DNA from: an uncultured Acetatifactor sp.
GTDB taxonomy: Bacteria; Bacillota; Clostridia; Lachnospirales; Lachnospiraceae
Length of the DNA: 64,000 bases
Direction of reading: 5' to 3'
NCBI GenBank assembly: GCA_934433135.1
Contig: CAKRZO010000011.1
Location: 45,414-109,413, forward strand
Of the stretch, positions 16,722-26,508 are shown in pieces. Both the position numbers and the translations under genes were made by a program. Position 1 is the stretch's first letter. Every line of letters starts with the position of its first letter. The notes beneath the pieces were generated by a model. The model worked only from the letters and a program-made list of their open reading frames with translations. It had not been told where the DNA came from and ran no database searches.

Positions 16722-18011
16722 ATGAAGAATATATTGACAGTCATCGGTTCCGGTAGTACCTATACGCCTGAATTGATCGATGGAATTATAAAGCACAAAG
16801 ATTCTTTACAATTTGATGAAATTCGTTTAATGGACATTGACGACAGAAAACTGTCAGTCGTAGGACAGCTATGCCAAAGGATGATAAAAGCTGCAGGGCT
16901 GGCATGCGAGGTTATCCTTACGAAAGATATGGATATGGCATTGAAGGATAGCCGCTTTGTAGTAGCACAGATTCGTGTGGGAAAACTTCCTGCTCGTGTC
17001 TTGGATGAGTCTATCCCGTTAAAATATAATTTGATCGGACAGGAAACTACAGGTATAGGAGGTTTTTTCAAAGCTTTACGCACAATTCCGGTTATGCTGG
17101 ATATTGCGAAAAGAATGGAAAAGCTTTGCCCGGATGCCTTTCTGATTAATTTTACAAATCCATCCGGAATTATTACACAGGCCATCTCCGACCACAGTTC
17201 TATCCGAGTTGTCGGACTTTGCAATGTGCCTGTAAATATGGTGGATAGTATCTGTGAAAATCTGCAAATTGATAAGGTTGATACAAGGATAGAGTATGTA
17301 GGGCTGAACCATTTAAGCTGGATCACCGGTATTCGGAAAAATGGCAGAGAATACATAGAAGAAGCCATTGAAAATGGCATTAATGCTACCCCTATGAAAA
17401 ATATTCATGCTACCGGTTTCTCAAGGGAATGCCTGAAAGCTGCAGGAGGAATTCCATGCACCTATATGGAATACTATTATAATCGGGAAAAGAAGTTGGA
17501 AGAACAGAAGGCAGCTGCAAAGACACGAGGAGAACAGTGTATGGAAATAGAGGAAGAGTTGCTTCAAATTTATGAGGACAGTGCCCTGCATGTAAAACCA
17601 AAGCAGCTTGACTTAAGGGGTGGTGCAAAGTATTCCACGGCAGCAATTAATTTAATTGATGATATTGCTAATGACAGAGCACAGATACATATTGTAGGAG
17701 TGAGAAATGGCAGCATACTTCCTTTCTTAAGGAAAGATGATATCATTGAAGTAGCTTGTATTGCAGGAAAGGACGGAGTGACGCCGATTCCTATCTATAG
17801 ATTTCAGAATGAGCATATTATGGAATATATGTGTACAGTAAAAGCTTATGAAAGACATACAGTCAAAGCAGCATTAACAGGAGATGATTATGAATCTCTG
17901 CGTGCACTGATGATCCATCCTCTGGTAGGTGACTTCCGGGCTGCAGAAAATTGTTACCATGAAATGAAAGAAGCACACAAAGAATATCTTCCTTTGTTCT
18001 TCAGAAAGTAA
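16722..18011 (+). CDS. Family 4 glycoside hydrolase (6-phospho-glycosidase-like, NAD- and metal-dependent)
   Basis: The 429-residue protein shows GH4 features in order: the NAD-binding G-S-G-S-T-Y-T-P near residue 9, N-F-T-N-P-S-G near 142, the metal-ligand Cys in L-C-N-V-P and His in G-L-N-H-L-S-W. GH4 enzymes cleave glycosidic bonds by a redox-elimination mechanism using NAD+ and Mn2+, mostly on 6-phospho-beta-glucosides, alpha-glucosides or alpha-galacturonides. With an ABC transporter and no PTS in the locus, the substrate may be unphosphorylated or phosphorylated by the downstream kinase. The ATG at 16722 is chosen because the Rossmann strand begins right after it. Confidence 0.88.
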   Translation: MKNILTVIGSGSTYTPELIDGIIKHKDSLQFDEIRLMDIDDRKLSVVGQLCQRMIKAAGLACEVILTKDMDMALKDSRFVVAQIRVGKLPARVLDESIPLKYNLIGQETTGIGGFFKALRTIPVMLDIAKRMEKLCPDAFLINFTNPSGIITQAISDHSSIRVVGLCNVPVNMVDSICENLQIDKVDTRIEYVGLNHLSWITGIRKNGREYIEEAIENGINATPMKNIHATGFSRECLKAAGGIPCTYMEYYYNREKKLEEQKAAAKTRGEQCMEIEEELLQIYEDSALHVKPKQLDLRGGAKYSTAAINLIDDIANDRAQIHIVGVRNGSILPFLRKDDIIEVACIAGKDGVTPIPIYRFQNEHIMEYMCTVKAYERHTVKAALTGDDYESLRALMIHPLVGDFRAAENCYHEMKEAHKEYLPLFFRK

Positions 18012-18032
18012 CAACTTGGAAAGGGACATGGG

Positions 18033-19025
18033 ATGAATAATTGTATTTTTTTGGGCGTAGATGGCGGCGGTACCAAGACAGACTTCTTTTTATTTAATGA
18101 AAAAGGAAAGAGACTGGGTCATATCCGAACAGGAACCTGCAGCCATGAAGCGCTCTTAGGATATGAGGCAGCGGAAGAGGCTTGCCGCAGAGGAGTCGAT
18201 CGGGTATGTGTAGAAAGCAGAATTTCCCCGACAGATATTGATTATGCGGTTTTAGGACTCTCCGGTGCAGATACAAGGCAACAGCACAGAAAACTTCAGG
18301 AAATGGCGGATCACATTTTGCACTGCCCAAGTAAAGTGTTTAATGATTCTGTCCTCGGAATTCTGGCGGCTGCACCAAATGGGGTCGGAGTTTGCTGTAT
18401 TAACGGAACAGCAACAAATGTATGCGGGATTAATGAAACCGGAGAAACCCTGCAGGTAGGTGGATTCGGCCAAATTTCAAGCGATTTCGGAGGCGGAGAG
18501 TATCTTGCCAGAGAAGTGCTCAGAGGGGTATACAGTGCTCGTTATCATGATATCGGGAAAACTTCACTTACACGGGAAGTATTAAATTTTCTCAAGGCGG
18601 ATGCTTCCGCAGATCTTATGGAGTTGTTTCATCCGGAGCATTTGAAGCTTGATAAAGAAGCTGTATTAAATTTGGATCAGATATTGTTTCGCTGTGCAAG
18701 ACAAGGGGATGCGATTTCTGTACAGATTATATCAGCCATGACCAAAACATTGGCACAGAGTACAATAGGCTGTATAAAAAATTTAAATTTCCGGAATTCG
18801 GTTATGGTTGTTTTGGCAGGAAGTATATGGGTGAAAAGTGATTATCCGGAGATGATAAAACTTTTTCGGGAAACAGTTCAGAAGAAAGTTTCCTGCCGTT
18901 GTGAGGTAGTGTTGCTTGAGCAGCCACCTGCTATGGGAGCTGTTTTGGGAGCCTATAAATATTATTATCACAGGATGCCGGATGAGCAATTTAGAGAAAA
19001 GGTAGAACGGGGTGTTATGCTGTAA
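18033..19025 (+). CDS. BadF/BadG-type ATPase domain sugar kinase (N-acetylglucosamine-kinase-like)
   Basis: The 330-residue protein starts with the phosphate-1 loop G-V-D-G-G-G-T-K-T-D (residues 8-17) and has the actin-fold second motif N-D-S-V-L-G near residue 104 and G-G-G-E-Y near 149. This is the BadF/BadG/BcrA/BcrD family group that includes N-acetylglucosamine kinases. It probably phosphorylates a hexose or amino sugar released by the GH4 or GH2 of the same operon, making the 6-phosphate in the cytosol. It lies 21 bp after the GH4 gene and 54 bp before the GH2 gene. The exact sugar is unknown. Confidence 0.8.
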   Translation: MNNCIFLGVDGGGTKTDFFLFNEKGKRLGHIRTGTCSHEALLGYEAAEEACRRGVDRVCVESRISPTDIDYAVLGLSGADTRQQHRKLQEMADHILHCPSKVFNDSVLGILAAAPNGVGVCCINGTATNVCGINETGETLQVGGFGQISSDFGGGEYLAREVLRGVYSARYHDIGKTSLTREVLNFLKADASADLMELFHPEHLKLDKEAVLNLDQILFRCARQGDAISVQIISAMTKTLAQSTIGCIKNLNFRNSVMVVLAGSIWVKSDYPEMIKLFRETVQKKVSCRCEVVLLEQPPAMGAVLGAYKYYYHRMPDEQFREKVERGVML

Positions 19026-19079
19026 AGGCTATGTATATTTCCCGTCGACAGATACAAATGTACGGAGTGGAGGAGCAGA

Positions 19080-22000
19080 ATGGCAGAGGAAAACTATATT
19101 GATTATCATGAGGAAATAGGAAGTTTTGAAATAAAGTCTACCAGAGAGAAATTAGTAGACAGTGAACCGCAAAAGCTGAAGGAAGAGTATCTTAAGACGG
19201 GGATAGAGAAAGGAGCTCTTTTTGTTTTACCAATAGAAGATTGGACTGAGGAAAAGCTGCAGCAGGCTCTGCAACAGAAGAGAGAATACTACATTCCCTT
19301 TTTCAAAGAATACGCGCCGGTAATGGAAATGACCAGAACCCATAAGGAACTGGTAAATTTTCAGTGGCGTATCGGGACGGATGAGGATGCAGGAAATTTT
19401 ACGAAAGTCTTGAACGGTGAGGGAGAATGGGAACAGATTAAAATTCCTCATTTCGGAGAACCGCTTGGATACGCAGTGACCTATTACCGCACAGAGTTTT
19501 CGTTGTCAGAGGAGGAACTTCAAAAAGAATCACAGTGGATCTGTTTTAAAGGTGTGGACTACAAGGCTCGTGTATATATAAACGGAGCTTTTGTGGGAGA
19601 GCATGAGGGATTTTTTTCCCCATTTGAATTTGAATTTACCGGACAGGCAAGACCGGGAAAAAATATTTGTGTAGTAGCGGTGGAAAACGACTTTATTCCT
19701 ATGGGAAGCAACCGAGAGTACCGGGGAGAGGTATATACCGGTGATAAGGTCTATGCGCAGACTGGTGTGGGATATGATGAGCCCCTGATGGGATGGCACC
19801 ATTGCCCTGCCGGTATGGGAATCTGGCAGGATGTCTGCATCGAAGGGAGAAGCGAATTTTTTATTCAGGATATCTTTGTGCGACCGGTTACTTACGAAAA
19901 GGCCGAAGTATGGCTGGAAATCTATGGTACAAAAGTGGGAATGCGTGATCTTACTGTGGATTTAAGCGTATACGGACAAAATTTTGAGGAGACAGTATTT
20001 GAACACAAAAAATATGTGCCGGAAACCACAGCATTTCATAGCAACGAAGTCCTTCCGCTGCGGATGGAGAGAGGAATCAACTATCTTCAGATTCCCGTAG
20101 AGATACCGCATGCCAGATTATGGGATACCAAGACACCCTGGCTGTATCAGGTGCAAGTACGGATTAAAGATGAAAAAGGCAGCATTTTGGACAGCAGAAA
20201 GCGGCAATTCGGTATGCGCTTTTTTACCATGGATACGGACACTAATCCCAAGGGAGTGTTTCGGCTGAATGGTAGAAAGATCCGCTTTCGCGGAGTGAAT
20301 TCCCAGGGGCGGGAGCAAAGAAGAGTGTTTTTAAAAGATTTTGAAGGATTGTTTCAAGATTATTTATTGGCAAAAGTCGGAAATATCAACTACTTGCGAA
20401 TTACCCAAAGACCTGTACAATCAGAGGTTTACGATTGCTGCGATAAAATGGGGCTTCTTGTACAGACAGATTTTCCAGCCTATGGAAGTATGAGAAGAAA
20501 TAAAATAGCAGAGTGTGTGAAACAGGCGCAGGAGATGGAGCATTTGATCAGAAGCCATCCAAGTTGTATTATCTGTTCGTATATTAATGAACCTTTTCCT
20601 AATGCAGAAAACCGCCCCCACAGGTGCATACAGCGTAATGAAATGGAGGATTTCTTTGTCTGTGCGGATAAAATGATTCACATATTGAATCCGGACAGGA
20701 TTATCAAACCCATTGACGGTGATTATGACCCACCGGTAGGATACGGGCTCCCGGATTATCACTGCTATACATGTTGGTATAACGGTCATGGCATTGATCT
20801 TGGCTTATTGCATAAGGGATACTGGATGCCCGTAAAAGAGGACTGGAATTACGGATGTGGGGAGTATGGCATGGAAGGAATGGATCCGGTTTCCGTGGTG
20901 AAAAAGTATTACCCCAAAGAATGGCTGCCGAAGCATGATGATGATACCTGGACGCCAGCCGTAATTCCCGGAGATCCGCCTCCACAGTTGGGACATCTGC
21001 ATTATATGTTTTATGAAACGCCCAGAACTCTGGCAGAGTGGTCTGAAGCCAGTCAGCTATATCAGGCTCAGGTCATGAGACTGATGACCAGGGCCTACCG
21101 GCGTAATCCCAGAATGGTATCCTTTGCTTATCATCTTTTTATTGATGCTTACCCTGACGGGTGGATGAAGGCAATGGTAGATGTAGACAGAACGCCAAAA
21201 AAAGCATTTTGGGAATATCGTAAGGCCTGTGCTCCCGTTTTAGTGGACTTGCGATATGACCGGTTTAAGGTTTTTGCAAAAGAGAAAGTTGATGTAGAGG
21301 TTTGGCTCTGTAATGATCCGGATGAGATATTAGAGAATGCCAGGCTGCATTATCAAGTATATCTTAAGGATGAATTGCTCCTTGCCGGGGAAAAGGAGGT
21401 TCATGTACCGGCTTGTGATGTAGAATTTCAGGGATACCTCCCGATAATGCTTCCGGAGGTGCCGGACAGAAGTCTGCTGAAGGTTCAGGCGGCTGTTATC
21501 AGCAAAGAAGGAAGTATGATAGACAGCTATGAACTGTGTTTGGAAGTTTTTCCGCATAACAAGGAAAATCTGGGGAGAATATGTTTGTTGGGCGCAACGG
21601 ATTCTTTCGTACAAAAGCTGCAGTCTGAGTTTGAGTTTGAGGCAGTGCCGGCTGAGCAACTAAGTGAAAGAGTAACAATTTTTGTCTGCAATTATGAAGA
21701 ATATCAAAAAAGAGAATATGAAATTACAGACATGGTAAGGAAGGGAGCAAAATTATTTCTTATGCGGCTCCCTGAGGGGCGGCATACAGCGGCAGGAGAA
21801 GAAATTCTGGTAAAAAAATGCGGAAACGGACCGGTACATTTTGTAGCAAGGAGCAAAGACAATCCGTTAACAAAGGATCTGAAATCAGATGATGTAAGAT
21901 ATTGGTATGATGAAAAAAAAGGTTGTATATCACCGATTTTGAGTGAAACTTTCGATGCACAGGATTTTGAAACAATTCTTTCCAGTGCCAATTTGGATGA

Positions 22001-22166
22001 GCATAACGAGGAGAAAGTGGATGTCGGAAAATGGAAAGTTGCTTATGCAGTTGCCCGGAAAAGTGTCGGAAGCGGAAAAGTAATTATTTGTCAGATAGAT
22101 CTTAGCACCAGAATTACCGCAAATCCGGTAGCGAGACTGTTGCTGGGACGCATGATCAGAGAATAG
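19080..22166 (+). CDS. Family 2 glycoside hydrolase (beta-galactosidase/glucuronidase-like), cytoplasmic
   Basis: The 1028-residue protein has the GH2 order: a jelly-roll sugar-binding domain (about 100-260), an immunoglobulin-like domain (about 265-390), then a TIM barrel (about 395-730) and a long C-terminal beta-rich part. Catalytic candidates are Glu504 (acid/base) in S-Y-I-N-E-P-F and Glu595 (nucleophile) in C-G-E-Y-G. There is no signal peptide. The sequence differs from LacZ and from UidA, and the last ~130 residues look like a glutamine-amidotransferase-type fold, so specificity cannot be stated. GGAGG lies seven bases before the ATG. It ends the transport/hydrolysis operon of locus A. 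Confidence 0.85.
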   Translation: MAEENYIDYHEEIGSFEIKSTREKLVDSEPQKLKEEYLKTGIEKGALFVLPIEDWTEEKLQQALQQKREYYIPFFKEYAPVMEMTRTHKELVNFQWRIGTDEDAGNFTKVLNGEGEWEQIKIPHFGEPLGYAVTYYRTEFSLSEEELQKESQWICFKGVDYKARVYINGAFVGEHEGFFSPFEFEFTGQARPGKNICVVAVENDFIPMGSNREYRGEVYTGDKVYAQTGVGYDEPLMGWHHCPAGMGIWQDVCIEGRSEFFIQDIFVRPVTYEKAEVWLEIYGTKVGMRDLTVDLSVYGQNFEETVFEHKKYVPETTAFHSNEVLPLRMERGINYLQIPVEIPHARLWDTKTPWLYQVQVRIKDEKGSILDSRKRQFGMRFFTMDTDTNPKGVFRLNGRKIRFRGVNSQGREQRRVFLKDFEGLFQDYLLAKVGNINYLRITQRPVQSEVYDCCDKMGLLVQTDFPAYGSMRRNKIAECVKQAQEMEHLIRSHPSCIICSYINEPFPNAENRPHRCIQRNEMEDFFVCADKMIHILNPDRIIKPIDGDYDPPVGYGLPDYHCYTCWYNGHGIDLGLLHKGYWMPVKEDWNYGCGEYGMEGMDPVSVVKKYYPKEWLPKHDDDTWTPAVIPGDPPPQLGHLHYMFYETPRTLAEWSEASQLYQAQVMRLMTRAYRRNPRMVSFAYHLFIDAYPDGWMKAMVDVDRTPKKAFWEYRKACAPVLVDLRYDRFKVFAKEKVDVEVWLCNDPDEILENARLHYQVYLKDELLLAGEKEVHVPACDVEFQGYLPIMLPEVPDRSLLKVQAAVISKEGSMIDSYELCLEVFPHNKENLGRICLLGATDSFVQKLQSEFEFEAVPAEQLSERVTIFVCNYEEYQKREYEITDMVRKGAKLFLMRLPEGRHTAAGEEILVKKCGNGPVHFVARSKDNPLTKDLKSDDVRYWYDEKKGCISPILSETFDAQDFETILSSANLDEHNEEKVDVGKWKVAYAVARKSVGSGKVIICQIDLSTRITANPVARLLLGRMIRE

Positions 22167-22172
22167 TAAGTA

Positions 22173-22224
22173 TGCCGGAAAGGATTTTGCGCAAATAAAG
22201 AATGTGTGCAGAATCCTTTTCGGC
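22173..22224. terminator. Long hairpin after the GH2 gene
   Basis: Arms of 17 bases (GCCGGAAAGGATTTTGC and GCAGAATCCTTTTCGGC) pair with two mismatches around an 18-base loop. It lies seven bases after the GH2 stop and before the promoter of the response regulator, so it probably ends or reduces transcription between the two parts of locus A. There is no clear U-run. Confidence 0.5.
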
Positions 22225-22254
22225 AAAGTATACCATTCATGTTATTGCAAAACG

Positions 22255-22285
22255 GGTATGATTCGGGCTTGCTTTGTGGTACAAT
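22255..22285 (+). promoter_or_regulatory. Possible promoter of the locus A two-component genes
   Basis: TTGCAA (22255-22260) and TACAAT (22280-22285) are 19 bp apart, about 58 bp before the response regulator start. The position after a hairpin suggests independent expression of the sensory genes. The long spacer makes it a weak promoter. Confidence 0.35.
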
Positions 22286-22342
22286 ACCATAGGAAGGCAA
22301 GACAAAAAAGAGATTGCAAAGCCTATGCAGGGAGAAAGTTCG

Positions 22343-23860
22343 ATGGAAGAAAACAGTTTAAAGGTATTTGTTGTAGACGATGAACAATCTGTAGTGAAAG
22401 GGCTTGTCAGTGATGTAGACTGGGGGAACTTTCACTGTGAAATAGTAGGATACACTACAGATTCCAGCGAAGCACTTGATTTTTTGAGGAAAAAGAAGAT
22501 TGATGTGCTGGTTACGGACATTTATATGCCTTGTGTATCGGGATTGGAGCTTTGTAAAAGAGCAAGAGAGCTGCAGCCGGATATTTTCATCATAGTGATC
22601 AGCGCATACAACCGATTTGAATATGTAAAAGAAGCTCTTAAGTATGAAATTGTAGATTATTGCCTGAAACCCATCGACATGGATGAATTGAATAATTGCC
22701 TTCGAACAGTCTGTATGATGCGGAATAATCGAATCATGAAACGGAAAATTTCTTATGACCCGATTTTGCGTAATAGTATTTTTCAAAGAATTTTACGGGA
22801 AGATATTTCGGATCCGCTTTTTGAAGAACAGTGCAGGCTGGCAGAAATGGATTTAAATGTATCCTATTGCAGAGTTTTTCTGATAAGTACCGGTAAGACC
22901 GGAAAAAATGAGCGCATGGATCTGATGAATGCATTTTTTGAAAAAAAGCTGCCGGGGACTTATTGTTTTTTGGATGCATACATGAATTTGGTAATATTGT
23001 ATTTATCCGATCGACCGGAAAACACAGATGCGGATAGCAATATCCGGAATGTAATCAGGGAAAAAAAGCTTGCCGATAAGATCTTTTTGTGTATGGGACG
23101 TCCTTTGAAAAATTATCGGCAGATTGCTTCCGGTTATCAGGAGTGCCTGGATTTCATGAATATTTCGAGTCTGTTCGGCGGAAGATTTGTTTCAATTGAA
23201 AAATATCCTTATGAAAAGTATTTGTCTCAAAAGAAAAGTAATGAAGTACTCAGGATAACAAACTATCTGGAGACAGATAATTGGAATGCAGCGGAAGAGA
23301 TTATGATAAAAACAGCCACTGGGTGCACGGAAGGTGAACAGCAGAAAAGAGAACTGGTTTGTCTGGCTGCATTTCTTGTGCGGAGATACCGGGGAAATTT
23401 TCGGATGGAAAAGGGAATGCCGACCTTACCGGAAACAGGAAAGGGAAGAACGTTATCAGCCTGTCAAATGAAAAACTGGCTGAATTCGATCTACAGAAAC
23501 CTGCAGGATAACAAAAACGATCAGAATGAAAGACTGCATCCTTATGTCAGAAAGGCAATGTCGGAGACAGACAAAAACTATGAGGACAAGAGTTTATCTT
23601 TACAGGAGATTGCGAGGAAGTGTGGAGTATCGGCTTCTTATCTTGGATTTTTGTTTAAAGAACAGACGGGGGAATACTTTAATGATTATTTGATGAAAAA
23701 AAGGCTGGATACTGCTGAATTTTTGCTGGGTAAAAAGGAATTGCTGATCAGTGAAGTCGCAAATAAGGTTGGATTCTCCAGCCAGAGCTATTTTAATAAG
23801 GCTTTTCGCCAAAAGTATGGGATATCCCCCACGGAGTTTCGTCATAAGTGTTGCGAGTGA
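22343..23860 (+). CDS. YesN-type response regulator with AraC output domain
   Basis: The 505-residue protein has a receiver domain (residues 6-125) with D12-D13, phospho-acceptor D59 (in V-T-D-I-Y-M-P) and the Lys of C-L-K-P-I-D. A middle region of about 270 residues follows, then two AraC HTH motifs (about 405-505) with G-F-S-S-Q-S-Y-F-N-K-A-F. It would be phosphorylated by the neighbouring kinase and activate transport and hydrolase promoters. GGGAG before the ATG at 22343 supports this start over an upstream one at 22274. It resembles the regulator at 49799 along its length. The two are the likely readers of the promoter element found at 12684, 30276, 39226 and 43840. Confidence 0.9.
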   Translation: MEENSLKVFVVDDEQSVVKGLVSDVDWGNFHCEIVGYTTDSSEALDFLRKKKIDVLVTDIYMPCVSGLELCKRARELQPDIFIIVISAYNRFEYVKEALKYEIVDYCLKPIDMDELNNCLRTVCMMRNNRIMKRKISYDPILRNSIFQRILREDISDPLFEEQCRLAEMDLNVSYCRVFLISTGKTGKNERMDLMNAFFEKKLPGTYCFLDAYMNLVILYLSDRPENTDADSNIRNVIREKKLADKIFLCMGRPLKNYRQIASGYQECLDFMNISSLFGGRFVSIEKYPYEKYLSQKKSNEVLRITNYLETDNWNAAEEIMIKTATGCTEGEQQKRELVCLAAFLVRRYRGNFRMEKGMPTLPETGKGRTLSACQMKNWLNSIYRNLQDNKNDQNERLHPYVRKAMSETDKNYEDKSLSLQEIARKCGVSASYLGFLFKEQTGEYFNDYLMKKRLDTAEFLLGKKELLISEVANKVGFSSQSYFNKAFRQKYGISPTEFRHKCCE

Positions 23861-23889
23861 ACGAGACAGCGAGGGAAAGAGAAGCAGGG

Positions 23890-25683
23890 ATGAAAATGAA
23901 GAGGTATAACAGTTACTATTGGAGGCTGACTTGTATTAGTGTGGCAGCAATTCTCGCGCTGGCACTGGTATTAATATTTGCAGGACTGACAGCACTACGT
24001 GAAGCTCAAAAGAAAAAATTTCTGGAAGGAGCAGATACTGTTTTGCGGGAGTTGGAAGAACATTGTGATGCGATCTGGGATAATTATTATAAGGGATTTA
24101 TTCCTTTGAAGGATGACTTCTACTTGAGCAGCCTGAAGTATTTTTGCCTCATGGATGATGAAAAGTACAATGCATACACTGCTGAGGATAAAATAGGGCA
24201 GGTTATGCGGGCTATTTCCAGGAAAGATGAGCAAATTGATGCAATTTGCATCCGACGTATGAAGGATGAGATGCATTATCTGTTCTATTGTGATACTCAG
24301 CGTATGGAAAGAAAGCAACCCATTTCCGATGGAAAAGAAAATTCAGTGGAAACCGGGGAATACAGGCGTACAATCATCGGAGGAAGAAAGATAAAGAGCA
24401 GTATGGCGCAGAAGGTCGGTAATTATTGGGGGATTCAGTCCGGAATTATGGACAAAGGAATCAGCGGTCTTGAAAATGCCTACCAAATTACAATGCTCTA
24501 TTCACTAGACGATTTTGATGAGATTATAGCAAAATATCACTTTTCAGATGAAGTCCGCTTTTTGATTTTGGCAGAGAACCTCAGTACAATTTATGACAGC
24601 TGCAAGGAATATTCCGAAAACCAGGATACTTATTTAGATGCCGCAAGTCTGATTGCAGGTCAATATGAGGAACCCATTTTGTTGGACGGAGAGAAATATT
24701 TAAAAAAAGTAAGAGAGAATCGGGAAGATTACAAAATATGTTATCTTATTCCTCAAAAGCAACTGATTAAAATGAGGCTGGATGCTACCGGAATTTTGAT
24801 TTTATTGTTTGCAGTATGTATTCTGATATTTGCCATTATCGTAAGCTTGTCTGTTAATCGAATGATATATCAAAGGTTTGTAGAACTGGAAAAAGGTATC
24901 TGTAAAATAGGAAACAATCATTTAAACTATAGAATACCAGTGCCTTCCAGGGAAGATGAATTTTCCAGAATCGCAATGCAGTTTAATACGATGTGTGATG
25001 AACTGGAGGAACTGATTAACAAGAACTATATTTATCGGTTATTACAGCAAAAGGCGGAAATGACAGCATTGCAAAACACAGTCAACCCTCATTTTTTGTA
25101 TAATTCCCTGGAGGCTATTCGTTCCAGGTTGCATGAAGATGGTAAAGAGGATGATGCAGAAATGGTTTTGCTGCTTGCGCGAATTTACGAATACCAAATT
25201 AGAGGAACACGTGTAGTAAGTTTAAAGCAAGAAAAAAGAGCATTGCAAAATTATCTGGAGTTTTCTTCTATAAGGTATCAGTATTCCTTTGAATATATCC
25301 TGGATTTTCAGGACGAAATCCTTGATTGTGTTGTACCGAAACAGATCCTTCAGCCTGTCCTGGAGAATTATTTTGTTCACGGTTTTCGAGGAGACGGACG
25401 GGACAGAATCTGTGTAAAAGGTAAGCTTTGTGATGAAGATGGGATGGTACATATATTCTTTGAGGATAACGGAAAGGGAATGGATGTCCTTGAGGCAAAA
25501 AAGTATAACGAGTTTATCAATAATAGTGAAGCGGAAGGATCTCATATAGGACTGTACAATGTAAGTAAAAGGTTGAAGATTGCATTTGGAGAAGAGAGTC
25601 ATGTAATCATTGCTCCGAATGAGACAGGGGAAGGAGTCTGCGTTATTTTGGTATTTAAAGGGGCGGCAGAGTTGCATATATGA
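23890..25683 (+). CDS. YesM-type sensor histidine kinase
   Basis: The membrane kinase of about 597 residues has TM helices at about 10-34 and 300-325 enclosing an extracytoplasmic sensor of about 265 residues. A HAMP linker, then a His-kinase domain with N-P-H-F-L-Y-N-S-L-E-A (phospho-acceptor His) and an ATPase domain with Q-P-V-L-E-N-Y-F-V-H-G and D-N-G-K-G-M-D follow. It probably senses an extracellular oligosaccharide, perhaps through the binding protein. The frame opens inside the end of the regulator gene, but the starts at 23890 or 23896 (after GCAGGGA) fit the hydrophobic N-terminus better. The pair order is regulator then kinase, opposite to locus B. Confidence 0.9.
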   Translation: MKMKRYNSYYWRLTCISVAAILALALVLIFAGLTALREAQKKKFLEGADTVLRELEEHCDAIWDNYYKGFIPLKDDFYLSSLKYFCLMDDEKYNAYTAEDKIGQVMRAISRKDEQIDAICIRRMKDEMHYLFYCDTQRMERKQPISDGKENSVETGEYRRTIIGGRKIKSSMAQKVGNYWGIQSGIMDKGISGLENAYQITMLYSLDDFDEIIAKYHFSDEVRFLILAENLSTIYDSCKEYSENQDTYLDAASLIAGQYEEPILLDGEKYLKKVRENREDYKICYLIPQKQLIKMRLDATGILILLFAVCILIFAIIVSLSVNRMIYQRFVELEKGICKIGNNHLNYRIPVPSREDEFSRIAMQFNTMCDELEELINKNYIYRLLQQKAEMTALQNTVNPHFLYNSLEAIRSRLHEDGKEDDAEMVLLLARIYEYQIRGTRVVSLKQEKRALQNYLEFSSIRYQYSFEYILDFQDEILDCVVPKQILQPVLENYFVHGFRGDGRDRICVKGKLCDEDGMVHIFFEDNGKGMDVLEAKKYNEFINNSEAEGSHIGLYNVSKRLKIAFGEESHVIIAPNETGEGVCVILVFKGAAELHI

Positions 25684-25742
25684 CACTGGCTTGCCGTTTA
25701 CGGGGTGAACGCCAGCGCATAACTTTCCAAACCGTCGGCCTT

Positions 25743-25994
25743 TTATGAAATGTTTTCCATTCCTTTTTTGTTGGATATTTCCTCCATATATAGTTCGGCA
25801 ATATAGGATGGTCCATTGCACCAAAGTTTCGTATCAGTATCGTATAAGGCCTTACCGGTTTTGGAACATAGGAAATCGGTTAATACTTCTTTGCTGTCTT
25901 TACCGGTTTCTTCGGCAATTTCTTCAACAGTCATGGTAATAAGCAGATCAGCAGTGTAATCCATATTTCCTTTTGAAATTGTTACCTGATCCAT
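25743..25994 (-). CDS. Small conserved hypothetical protein next to a DUF3791-like gene
   Basis: The 83-residue acidic protein has T-V-E-E-I-A-E-E-T-G-K-D, an HTH-like helical pair, and L-W-C-N-G-P-S-Y-I-A-E-L-Y near its end. I recall similar proteins in Lachnospiraceae without a known function. It is encoded just downstream of the DUF3791-like gene with the same orientation. Such small proteins occur near HipA-like or toxin-like genes in clostridia, but no toxin is encoded here. The homologous region may start at the internal M-D-Y-T-A-D (residue 11). Confidence 0.55.
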   Translation of the reverse strand: MDQVTISKGNMDYTADLLITMTVEEIAEETGKDSKEVLTDFLCSKTGKALYDTDTKLWCNGPSYIAELYMEEISNKKGMENIS

Positions 25995-26066
25995 ATTTTT
26001 TCACTCTCCACAAATTTCAGACATTCGATAGCTTTATCTGTTTTAAAGCAATACTGATCCGTTAGT

Positions 26067-26264
26067 TTAAACATTCGCTTTTATCCCCTTCCCCTCAAGA
26101 AATTCCGCAATATCATCGAGTACGGCTTCATCCCCTTCGCAGTGGAAGATCCCGTAGCCTTTTTCTATATAGTCGAGAACGTCTGTTTTTTTAAATAAAT
26201 CAATAATCTTGTTAACCGGCAAATGCCACTCTTCCGAAGCAAGCCGGATTAATTTTGTCTGCAT
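26067..26264 (-). CDS. DUF3791-like small protein
   Basis: The 65-residue helical protein reads I-I-D-L-F-K-K-T-D-V-L-D-Y-I-E-K-G-Y, then F-H-C-E-G-D-E-A-V-L-D-D-I, which resembles DUF3791 proteins (a helix, a short loop and a terminal I-x-E-F-L). These small proteins are common in clostridial genomes next to DUF3990 or HipA-like genes and may be antitoxin-like; function is unknown. It is followed after 72 bases by another small gene on the same strand. Its upstream flank shares a 43-bp repeat with the flank of the HipA-like remnant at 12537. Confidence 0.55.
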   Translation of the reverse strand: MQTKLIRLASEEWHLPVNKIIDLFKKTDVLDYIEKGYGIFHCEGDEAVLDDIAEFLEGKGIKANV

Positions 26265-26333
26265 AAATATAATTTCCGCTTTTTTCGCTCATTGTGAATG
26301 CTGCCACTCCTTTCCGGTAACAAAATTCCACTT

Positions 26334-26376
26334 TTATTATGTGCCAATATCGGAAATTCGTCAAGGGGAATTACGA
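26334..26376. repeat. Direct repeat shared with 12593-12640
   Basis: This is the second copy of the 43-bp sequence with core TATGTGCCAATATCGGAAAT; it differs from the first copy at one position. The surrounding region 26265-26689 carries no full gene. It holds this repeat, a 21-codon gene stub and a terminator. Confidence 0.6.
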
Positions 26377-26508
26377 AGAAGATTATTGTCCGATGCAATG
26401 GAGCAGTGCAACAATGATACAAGGGCAACAAGGTAAGTTAATGCAACTGTATTGATTTAGCATGGTTTCTTTGGTATTCTTCTTGCAGAAAAAGCGGAGG
26501 TGGCATAG

